Below are positions 25,613 to 34,451 of a stretch of 64,000 nt of DNA, piece by piece. Each line of letters opens with the position of its first letter. Position 1 is the first letter of the stretch. The position numbers were made by a program, and so were the translations under genes. The notes beneath the pieces were generated by a model that was not told where the DNA came from, searched no databases, and saw nothing but the letters and a program-made list of their open reading frames with translations. Location: the NCBI GenBank assembly GCA_016124975.1, contig WGMP01000020.1:1-64000 (forward strand), written 5' to 3'. This DNA is from Phycisphaera sp. GTDB taxonomy: Bacteria > Planctomycetota > Phycisphaerae > Phycisphaerales > SM1A02.

Positions 25613-26836
25613 TTAGCCGGGAGTCCTCGCGACGCGGAACCCGACGTCGTAGTGCGCGTCTCCAAGGGCGTCGCGGGCGCGGAAGGCGGCGCGGCAGTTG
25701 GACGCGCCGTCGCCCCAGCCGCCGCCGCGCAAGACGCGCGCCCCGCCTTCGGCGCGTGCGGCCTCCTCTGTCCCGCCACCCTTCGGGTACTCGGCGTGCG
25801 AATCCTCGACCCACTCCCAGACGTTGCCATGCATGTCGTAGAGCCCCCATGCGTTCGGCTTGCGCTGACGAACAGGGCGCGACTGGCAGCCGTTGTCGAG
25901 AACGGTCTTCTCATAGTTGACCACATCCCTCTTCCAAAGCGCCTCGGCATCGAGCGGCTTCCTTCCGCTGTTGTCCGCAAACCACGCCATCGACGCGAGG
26001 TCGCCCGCATACGCGCCCGTGGTCCCCGCCCTGCACGCGTACTCCCACTCCGCTTCGCTGGGCAGGCGAAGCCCCGCCGACGCGCAGAACCGCACGCAGT
26101 CGTTCCACGACACCTGCTCGACCGGGTTCGCCGCGCCCTTGAAGCATGACGGGCTCCCGCCCATCAGCTTCTCCCACGCCTCCTGCGTGACCTCTGTTTC
26201 AGAGAGGTAGAACGCCTGGCGGATCACCCGCCTGTGCTGCAGCTCAACGCCGTAACGATCAGCCTCCGACGCGGGCGACCCCATCGTGAACTCGCCCGGC
26301 GGGCAGAGGAGCATCACGATCCCCGTCTTGTTGTCGCGCACCTTCCACGGGAGTCCCGTCGCCGCCATGCGCGCGCGGGCCGCCGCATCGGTGACCACCG
26401 CGGGATCCGGGTCGCGGGCGACGACGGTCGCCCAGCTCGGGCCGGCGCCCGCCGACGGCTTCGACTCGCCGCGATCCGCAGGCGAAGGCTCGCCGACGAG
26501 GATCCTGAGGCCGTCGCGCAGCTTCTCGACTTCAGGGTCGGGCCGCAGCGTCAAGGACGAGTCGAGCAGCTCGATCGCCCTGCGGAGGTTTGCGTCGCCG
26601 CCCTCCCGAGCGAGGGCTCGGGCCTCGTCGAAGAGGACGCCGGCGGCGTCTTTCGTCGCGTCCGACGACGACTGCTGCGCACCCGCGTGGCACACCAGTG
26701 GCGACGGCCCGCCGAAGAACGCGAGGCAGACGAGGACCGACGAAAGGAAGCGTCGCGCGCCGCGGGATGCCGATTGCCCCGCGCAGCGCACCCGGAGTGA
26801 AAACGCGCGGACCGAAGGCCTTGGGGGAGGCGACAT
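25613..26836 (-). CDS. SUMF1/formylglycine-generating-enzyme-like exported protein
   Basis: This 407-residue protein has an N-terminal hydrophobic segment (FLSSVLVCLAFFGGPSPLVC) suggesting export. A helical TPR-like stretch (ANLRRAIELLDSSLTLRPDP) follows, and then the SUMF1 domain from about residue 160: PPGEFTMGS, ETEVTQEAWEKLMG, NPVEQVSWNDCVRFC, LRLPSEAEWEYACRAGT, WGLYDMHGNVWEWVED and RGGGWGDGASNCRAAFRAR. The paired cysteines used by true formylglycine-generating enzymes near the end of the domain are not evident, so sulfatase activation is doubtful. A binding or other role is likelier, as for many planctomycete members. No sulfatase gene is adjacent. Confidence 0.88.
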   Translation of the reverse strand: MSPPPRPSVRAFSLRVRCAGQSASRGARRFLSSVLVCLAFFGGPSPLVCHAGAQQSSSDATKDAAGVLFDEARALAREGGDANLRRAIELLDSSLTLRPDPEVEKLRDGLRILVGEPSPADRGESKPSAGAGPSWATVVARDPDPAVVTDAAARARMAATGLPWKVRDNKTGIVMLLCPPGEFTMGSPASEADRYGVELQHRRVIRQAFYLSETEVTQEAWEKLMGGSPSCFKGAANPVEQVSWNDCVRFCASAGLRLPSEAEWEYACRAGTTGAYAGDLASMAWFADNSGRKPLDAEALWKRDVVNYEKTVLDNGCQSRPVRQRKPNAWGLYDMHGNVWEWVEDSHAEYPKGGGTEEAARAEGGARVLRGGGWGDGASNCRAAFRARDALGDAHYDVGFRVARTPG

Positions 26837-27118
26837 GCCTGAACCTCTCGCGGAAAGGTGCTGATTGAACCGTCGACGACTTGCCTGACTCTACCAGCGC
26901 CGTCCTCAGGTCAGCGGGCGCGCGGGAGCTTGCGCGGCGCCGCGTCACGCTCGCGGCCGTGCTCGACCGCCGGACCCGCCAGATGTCCGACGCCGTTCCG
27001 ACTTCGCTGCGCTCCGTCGTCGTGAGCAAAGTCGGCGCCGCGCGGCGAACGCCTCGACCCCGCATACGCCCGCGGCAGACCCCGTACCGACCGGGTGGAC
27101 TTGGCGGACGCGGCAGAT

Positions 27119-27158
27119 TCCACCATCGTCTGGTGGATTGTCCACCACTCTCTGGCGG
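27119..27158. repeat. Two adjacent short hairpins upstream of sucD
   Basis: TCCACCA-TCGTC-TGGTGGA (27119-27137) is a perfect 7-bp hairpin. TCCACCA-CTCTC-TGGCGGA (27140-27158) repeats it with one mismatch. The pair lies 79 bases before sucD, in a 400-base gap otherwise without recognised content. Confidence 0.6.
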
Positions 27159-27220
27159 ATTTCCCACCAGCAGCCGCCCCCCGCCACGCGATGCCGAAAC
27201 CGCCCTCCCCCGCGGTCGTG

Positions 27221-27226
27221 TATCCT
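27221..27226 (+). promoter_or_regulatory. Possible sucD promoter -10, suggesting leaderless mRNA
   Basis: TATCCT ends 10 bases before ATG 27237 and no Shine-Dalgarno is present in the pyrimidine-rich stretch between. Transcription would begin at or next to the start codon. Confidence 0.45.
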
Positions 27227-27236
27227 CCCTCCCCCT

Positions 27237-28178
27237 ATGGCCATTCTTGTCGACGGAAACACCAAAGTCATCTGCCAGGGCATCACCGGCAGCGCGGGCG
27301 CCTCGCACACCAAGGGTTGCTTTGAGTACGGCACCAAGATGGTCGGCGGCGTCACGCCCGGCAAGGGTGGCCTGAAGGACCCGAACGGGCTGCCGATCTT
27401 CGACACGGTTTCTCAGGCCGTCGCTGCAACGGGCGCGGATGCGACGATGATCTTCGTGCCGCCCGCGGGCGCGGCCGACGCGATCATGGAGGCGGCCGAC
27501 GCGGGGATCCGCGTGATCTGCGCGATCACCGAGGGCGTGCCCGTCGCAGACATGGTGCGCGTCAAGGAAGCGCTGAAGGCGTACCCGAAGTCGACGCTCA
27601 TCGGGCCGAACTGCCCGGGCATCATCACCCCCGCGCGCCGCGTCTCGGGCGAAGGCCCGACCGCGAAGTTCGAGGGCGGCTGCAAGATCGGCATCATGCC
27701 GGGCTACATCCACACGCATCGGGTCGACGCGAAGACGGGCAAGGCCGTCGGCATCGTCAGCCGTTCCGGCACGCTCACCTATGAAGCGGTGTGGCAGACC
27801 TCGCAGCGCGGCATCGGCCAGTCGACCTGCGTCGGCATCGGCGGCGACCCCGTGCGCGGCCTCGGCTTCATCGAGGCGCTCGAGCTCTTCAACGCCGACA
27901 AGGACACCGACGGCGTCGTGATGATCGGCGAGATCGGCGGTACCGACGAGATCGAGGCCGCGAAGTGGATCAAGGCGAACATGAAGAAGCCGGTCGCCGG
28001 CTTCATCGCGGGCCGCACCGCCCCGAAGGGGAAGCGCATGGGCCACGCGGGCGCGATCATCGGCGGCGCCGACGACACCGCGCAGGCGAAGATCGAGGCG
28101 CTGAAGGCCTGCGGCGTCGCCGTCGCCGAGAGCCCGGCCGACCTCGGCTCGACGATGGCGAAGGCGATGCGCCTTTAG
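27237..28178 (+). CDS. sucD: Succinyl-CoA ligase, alpha subunit
   Basis: This 313-residue CoA-binding subunit of the TCA-cycle enzyme interconverts succinyl-CoA and succinate with formation of ATP or GTP. N-terminal [20 protein letters not shown] and TPGKGG form the CoA-binding Rossmann fold. [11 protein letters not shown] is diagnostic, and the phospho-histidine lies in [11 protein letters not shown]. Length is slightly above the usual 290-300. The ATG at 27237 fits homologues, but no ribosome-binding site precedes it. The beta-subunit gene sucC, normally just upstream, is not in the window. Confidence 0.96.
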   Translation: MAILVDGNTKVICQGITGSAGASHTKGCFEYGTKMVGGVTPGKGGLKDPNGLPIFDTVSQAVAATGADATMIFVPPAGAADAIMEAADAGIRVICAITEGVPVADMVRVKEALKAYPKSTLIGPNCPGIITPARRVSGEGPTAKFEGGCKIGIMPGYIHTHRVDAKTGKAVGIVSRSGTLTYEAVWQTSQRGIGQSTCVGIGGDPVRGLGFIEALELFNADKDTDGVVMIGEIGGTDEIEAAKWIKANMKKPVAGFIAGRTAPKGKRMGHAGAIIGGADDTAQAKIEALKACGVAVAESPADLGSTMAKAMRL

Positions 28179-28205
28179 CGGTCGCGGCTGCGGCCGCTCC
28201 CTTTG
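28178..28205 (+). other. GC-rich imperfect palindrome after sucD
   Basis: GCGGTCGCGGCTGCGGCCGCTC followed by CCTTTG begins at the last base of the sucD stop codon. It can pair with itself and resembles sequences after the genes at 23337 and 44295. It may be a terminator, an mRNA-end stabiliser or a REP-like element. Confidence 0.6.
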
Positions 28206-28270
28206 CCGCGGGTCACGTTCGCTTGGAGTCGGGCTCCGATGCGTGAGTCACGATCTTCGGAGTCGACGGC

Positions 28271-28276
28271 TACCAT
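28271..28276 (+). promoter_or_regulatory. Possible -10 of SGNH gene, leaderless start
   Basis: TACCAT ends 6 bases before ATG 28283. With usual spacing, transcription would start at the first codon. Confidence 0.35.
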
Positions 28277-28282
28277 CGCGCC

Positions 28283-29254
28283 ATGCGCCTCGCACTCCGC
28301 ACGCTCGCCGTCGCCCTCGCCATCGCGGCTCCATCAGTGGCGCAGGTCGCGCCTGCGACGGCCCCTGCTTCCGCATCCGCCCCCGCTTCCTCGCCGACAG
28401 CCGCGGCGAAGCCCCATCGCGTCGCCATCATCGGAGCGAGCGCGTCCGCGGGCTTCGGCTGCGTGCTGCGCGAGACCCGCGACGACGGCGAGTATGCGCT
28501 CGGGTTCCGCCTCGGCGACATGATCCGCCTCGCCTGCCCCGAGCTCGAGCTCGTGACGAGCGACCTCGCGAGCGGGTTCTTCTTCCTTGCGCCCGTCAAG
28601 AACGGCGCGGCCTCCGCGAGGCGCGCAGCGGAGTTCAACCCCGACTGCGTGCTCGCCCTCGATTTCCTCTTCTGGTACTGCTACGGCGACGATGCGCCCG
28701 AGGGAGGCGCGGTCACCGACGAATCGCAGCGCCTCGCGAAGCTCGAGCTCGGCCTCAAGGAGCTTGAGAAGTTCGCGGTGCCCGTCCTCGTCGGCGACAT
28801 TCCCGACATGTCGCCCGCGGTCGGCCGCATGCTCTCGCCCGCGCAGATGCCCGCGAAGGACACGCTCGCGAAGGCGAACGCGCGCTTCGCGGAGTGGGCG
28901 GCCGCGCGCGCGAACATCGTCGTCGTCCCGCTCGCCGCGATGCAGCGGCAGCTCATGGAGGAGCGCGCGCTCGAGATCCGCGGCGTGCGCCTCGAGGGAA
29001 CCGCCGAGACGCCGCTTCTCCAGCGAGATCAGCTTCATCCCGCGCCGCTCGGCCTCGCGGGGCTCGCGTCTGCGATCGCGGCGGACCTGAAGGACGCGCT
29101 CGCCTCTGCGAAGAAGACGCCCGTCGCCGACGACTGCGACCCCGAGCCGAAGGCGACCTTCGAGCGCGCACGCGCGGGGCTCAAGCCCTCGCGCCGCGCA
29201 CCGCAGCCCACACCCGCTGCACCCGCTGCACGCACCGCACCCGCTGCACCATGA
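28283..29254 (+). CDS. Exported SGNH/GDSL-like hydrolase
   Basis: This 323-residue protein has a signal peptide (cut near PSVAQV) and an Ala/Pro/Ser linker to about residue 45. The SGNH fold is suggested by block I at VAIIGASASAGFG (nucleophile Ser in GASAS instead of GDS) and block V at QRDQLHPAPLGLAGLA (Asp and His three apart). The middle has DCVLALDFLFWYCYGDD and a region NIVVVPL. Such enzymes are esterases or acetyl hydrolases acting on lipids or polysaccharides. The C-terminus is Pro/Ala-rich and probably disordered. Blocks II and III are not obvious, so activity is inferred only. Confidence 0.75.
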   Translation: MRLALRTLAVALAIAAPSVAQVAPATAPASASAPASSPTAAAKPHRVAIIGASASAGFGCVLRETRDDGEYALGFRLGDMIRLACPELELVTSDLASGFFFLAPVKNGAASARRAAEFNPDCVLALDFLFWYCYGDDAPEGGAVTDESQRLAKLELGLKELEKFAVPVLVGDIPDMSPAVGRMLSPAQMPAKDTLAKANARFAEWAAARANIVVVPLAAMQRQLMEERALEIRGVRLEGTAETPLLQRDQLHPAPLGLAGLASAIAADLKDALASAKKTPVADDCDPEPKATFERARAGLKPSRRAPQPTPAAPAARTAPAAP

Positions 29255-29260
29255 CGCGCC

Positions 29261-31276
29261 TCAACGCAGCGACATGATTCGCGCGCGCACCGAGTCGCTC
29301 GCGGCCTCGCGCGCGACCTCAGACACGGTGCGGCCCCACGCCTCGCGCCCCATCAGGCGCACGGCGGCGGTGCGGATCGCCTCGAGGTCGACGCTTTGGT
29401 CTGGTCCGCGCGGATGCGCCGCCAGAACCGACGCAAGCCGCGCGTCCGAAAGCGACGCGAGCCTCGGCTGCGCGAGATGCCACAGCATGTCGCGCGCGGC
29501 AGGCGCCTTCGCGCCGCCCGCCGCAAAGGCCGCGGTAAACGCCTCGAGGTCGCGCGCGCGGAAGATCGCGCCGAGGGCGTGCGGCGCGGCCTCGCCCGCC
29601 ACCGCGAGATCCTTCGCGAGCGCCCACGCCTGCAGCGTGCGCGCATCGTCGCCGACGAGCGCAAGCGCGCGGACCGCCGGCACGATCGCTGCGTCGTCGC
29701 GCTCGTCACGGAAGCGCTTGAGCGCGGCGACCGCCTCGTCGCGGAGCGTCGCCACGCCATCCGCGGGCGGCGCCACACGCTGAAGGCCGATCCGCTCGGG
29801 CGGCGCGAGAAGCGTGAGCGGGTCTCCGAAGGTCGCCGTGCGCCATGGCCGCGCGAAGCCGCCTTCATAGACGCGCGCCGCGACCGCGAACGGAACGAGG
29901 AAACCCGTGCGCTCGGCAAGCATCTCGGGCGTCACGAACGCCTGCAGCAAGGGCTCGTAGACGGAGCCGTGGTAGGCGTAGGCTCCGTTCGCGAGGAAGC
30001 GGCCGCCGATCGTCTGCGGATCGGCGGGCGACTGCAGCGAGAACGAGTGGAGGAAGTGCACCACCGACGGCCGGTCGAAGATCGGCACATCCTCGACGCG
30101 CGCGGTGCCTCCGCCGTAGAGGCCGAACTGCGTGGACACGCCGTGCGAGTTCGCGATGAGCGCATCGCAGTCGAATCCGCCCATCAGGATGCGGCGCCAC
30201 CCATCAAGCGAGTTCTGCTCGCGCGTCCACGACTGGCTGCGGAAGCCCTGCTTCTCGAAGGCGCGTTGCGCGGGCGGCGCGTCGTAGGCGACCCAGCCAG
30301 GGCCCGCGTCGTAGGCGTTCGTGAGCCACACGCTGCGGCGCGGCGCGAACAGCGCGCTCATCGCGACATACGCCGCGCGCGTCTCGCTTCCGAAGATCCC
30401 AGAGCCGATCGACCACCACACGCCGTCGGCGTGACGGCCGAGATAGTCGAGCGTCGAGATGGGCTGGCCGGGGCCTGTCGGAAACGGTCCGCTCGGAATC
30501 TCGATCCTCAGCTGCGCGGGAAGGTCGGGCACGCACTTCCAGCCGAAGTCGTGGCAGAGGACGAACGCATCGATCGCATCGCCGAGGCCCTTCCACGGAA
30601 GCGCCGTGCGCTCGGCGGCCCGCTCGAGCTCGAGCCTCAGCGCGGCGACCGTCTTCGCGTCGAGCGTGTCGTTCGGAGCGCCAAACGAACCATCGACGAA
30701 GTGGATCGGTGCATGGCGGCCCGCTGCGAGCGCGGCGGCGGCGGTCCACGCGGGGTCGTCTGCGCGGGCAAGCACGACCATCGACGGCGCGATGCCGCGC
30801 GCGGCGGCCGCGGCCACGATGTCGACGGCGCCTGGCGAGATCGCGGCGGCGGCGCTCGACGCGATCAACTTCTCGCGGTCCGCACGCGCCTCGGGCATCG
30901 CGCCGACGGACGCGCGGCGGATCACCCGCGCTGGTTCGAAGGCTCGCACGAAGCGCGGGGCGTGGAAGTCGTCCTCGATGAGCACGGGCCAGCGCCCCTC
31001 GGGCCCCCACTTCGCGATCTCGGCGAGATAGGTCCGCCCGTCGGGGACGAGCACGACCTGGTCGACGATCGGGACCGCGCGTTCGAGGGCCGCGGTGCGC
31101 TGGCCGAGCACGACGGGCCACGGCGTCGGCTCCGCGGCGGGCGAGCGCGGACCTGCGGTGGGCGTAGGCGTGGGCGGAGTCGGCGCGGCGGGCGACTGCG
31201 CTGCGCCGAGCGAGAGCAGCGAGCACAGCGCGACGGTGGTGGCCTCGACTCGACGCTGCGGATTCGGCTCGTGCAT
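29261..31276 (-). CDS. Exported protein with C25-like (caspase-fold) domain, probably inactive
   Basis: This protein has 671 residues from ATG 31276, with a hydrophobic N-terminus (VALCSLLSLGAAQS) and a Pro/Thr linker. From about residue 350 the arrangement resembles C25/gingipain-like folds: FDCDALIANSHGVSTQFGL provides the His-Gly element, and 30 residues later comes the strand VVHFLHSFSLQSP, where the catalytic Cys would be expected. GGRFLANGAYAYHGSVYEPLL follows, as in that family. Cys is absent, so proteolysis is unlikely. The last 170 residues look helical, HEAT-like. I treat this as a remote, uncertain resemblance. The gene ends 6 bases from the convergent SGNH gene. Confidence 0.6.
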   Translation of the reverse strand: MHEPNPQRRVEATTVALCSLLSLGAAQSPAAPTPPTPTPTAGPRSPAAEPTPWPVVLGQRTAALERAVPIVDQVVLVPDGRTYLAEIAKWGPEGRWPVLIEDDFHAPRFVRAFEPARVIRRASVGAMPEARADREKLIASSAAAAISPGAVDIVAAAAARGIAPSMVVLARADDPAWTAAAALAAGRHAPIHFVDGSFGAPNDTLDAKTVAALRLELERAAERTALPWKGLGDAIDAFVLCHDFGWKCVPDLPAQLRIEIPSGPFPTGPGQPISTLDYLGRHADGVWWSIGSGIFGSETRAAYVAMSALFAPRRSVWLTNAYDAGPGWVAYDAPPAQRAFEKQGFRSQSWTREQNSLDGWRRILMGGFDCDALIANSHGVSTQFGLYGGGTARVEDVPIFDRPSVVHFLHSFSLQSPADPQTIGGRFLANGAYAYHGSVYEPLLQAFVTPEMLAERTGFLVPFAVAARVYEGGFARPWRTATFGDPLTLLAPPERIGLQRVAPPADGVATLRDEAVAALKRFRDERDDAAIVPAVRALALVGDDARTLQAWALAKDLAVAGEAAPHALGAIFRARDLEAFTAAFAAGGAKAPAARDMLWHLAQPRLASLSDARLASVLAAHPRGPDQSVDLEAIRTAAVRLMGREAWGRTVSEVAREAASDSVRARIMSLR

Positions 31277-31299
31277 GTCCCGAGGGTAGCGCGGGCAGG

Positions 31300-32885
31300 T
31301 CACGCGGGGATGTACCCGCGCGCGATCTCGACGAACTCCGACACGCTCTTCTCCGCCTCGGCGTCGGTCCAGCCGAGCTCGCGCGCCATCAGGCGCGCGG
31401 TCTCGGGCGCGACCTCGATCGCAGCGCGCGCGTCGAGGATGAGCGAGCGCGTGCGGCGCGACAGCACATCCTCCACGCTCCGCGCCATCTCGTGCCGCGC
31501 GGCGTGGATCACCTCGGACGGGGTCAGGGGAAGACTCACATGCATCGGGGCCGCGTGGAAGCGGTCCGCACGCTCGATCATCTCGAGCTGCACGCGCTCG
31601 CTTCCATAGTGGCGGCGCGCGTCGGCGAGCCCCGCGTCGCTCTCGATGTTCGGATCGAAGCCGAAGAGCGGAAGGTCCTCTGTGATGCACTGCCTCGGCT
31701 CGAGTCCGACGGTCTCCATCGCGACATCGACCACCTGCTCGGCCATGCGCCGGTAGGTCGTCCACTTGCCGCCCGTGATCGTGACGAGCCCGCTCGACGA
31801 GACCTCGATGGCGTGCTCGCGGGAGACTTTCTTCGACTCCGCCTCGCCGACCGCCTCGTCGGTGGGCCGCGCCAGGGGACGAAGTCCCGCGTAGACGCTC
31901 AGGATGTCCTCGCGCTTCGGCTCGCGCGCGAGATAGCGCGCAGCGTTGCGGAGGATGAAGCCGATGTCCTCGTCGCTTGCGCGCGGCTCGATGTCGGTGT
32001 GCACGACCTCGGTGTCGGTCGTGCCGACGAGCGTGCGCCCGTGCCACGGAATGACGAAGAGCACGCGCCCGTCGTCCGTGTGCGGCACCATGATCGCGTG
32101 GTCCGACGGGAGGAACTCGCGCGGCAGAACGAGGTGCACGCCGCGCGAGGCGCGGATGCCCGCGGCGCAGCGCGGGTCGTCGACGCGGCGGAGTTCGTCG
32201 GCGAACACGCCCGTCGCGTTGATGACGACCGATGCGCGCGTCCTGAAGACGCGGCCGCGCTCCTCGTCACGGAGCTCGGCGCCGATCACCTGCCCGCCTT
32301 CCTTGACGAGGCCGACGCAGCGCACGCGGTTCGAGATGCTCGCTCCATGGGCCGCTGCGGTGCGCGCGAGCGAGATCGCCATGCGCGCGTCGTCGAACTG
32401 CGCGTCGTGGTACTCGATGCCGCCGAGGAGGCCCTCCTCCTTCACATTCGGGATCGCTGCGAGCGTCTCCTCGCGCGAGAGCGAGCGGCTGCGGCCCGCG
32501 CTGCGCTTGCCCGCGAGCGCGTCGTAGAGCTTCAGGCCCATCCCGTAGAACGGGCCTTCCCACCAGTGGTAGCGCGGCACCACGAAGGCGAGGTCGTGCA
32601 CGAGGTGCGGCGCGTTGCGCGAGAGGATCGCGCGCTCCTCGAGCGCCTCCGACACGAGCGCGAACTGCCACTCCGCGAGGTAGCGCACGCCGCCGTGGAC
32701 GAGCTTCGTGCTGCGCGAACTCGTCGCCTTGGCGAAGTCGTGCGCCTCGACGAGCGCGGTGCGGTATCCGCGGCTCGCGGCATCGACCGCCGCTCCGAGG
32801 CCCGTGGCGCCTCCGCCGACGACGAGGACATCGAACTCGAGGCTCTCGAGCGAGGCAAGCTGCGCGGGTCGTTCAAAGGGTCGCT

Positions 32886-32889
<4 letters not shown>
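31300..32889 (-). CDS. glpD: Glycerol-3-phosphate dehydrogenase (FAD)
   Basis: This 529-residue flavoenzyme oxidises sn-glycerol 3-phosphate to dihydroxyacetone phosphate and passes electrons to the quinone pool at the inner membrane. The FAD fold is [49 protein letters not shown] and [16 protein letters not shown] are family signatures. The C-terminal DAO_C domain ([16 protein letters not shown]) is complete. The ATG at 32889 overlaps the glpK stop by four bases (ATGA), giving coupled translation. It completes the glycerol pathway begun by GlpK. A glpF or regulator is not seen nearby. Confidence 0.97.
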
Positions 32890-34424
<1,535 letters not shown>

Positions 34425-34451
34425 GCGCGCAGGATACGCGCGCGGCCAAGC

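Noticed and set aside
28283-29254. Typical GDSL esterase with full four-block signature
   Set aside because: Only blocks I and V are clear, so only an SGNH-like call is made.
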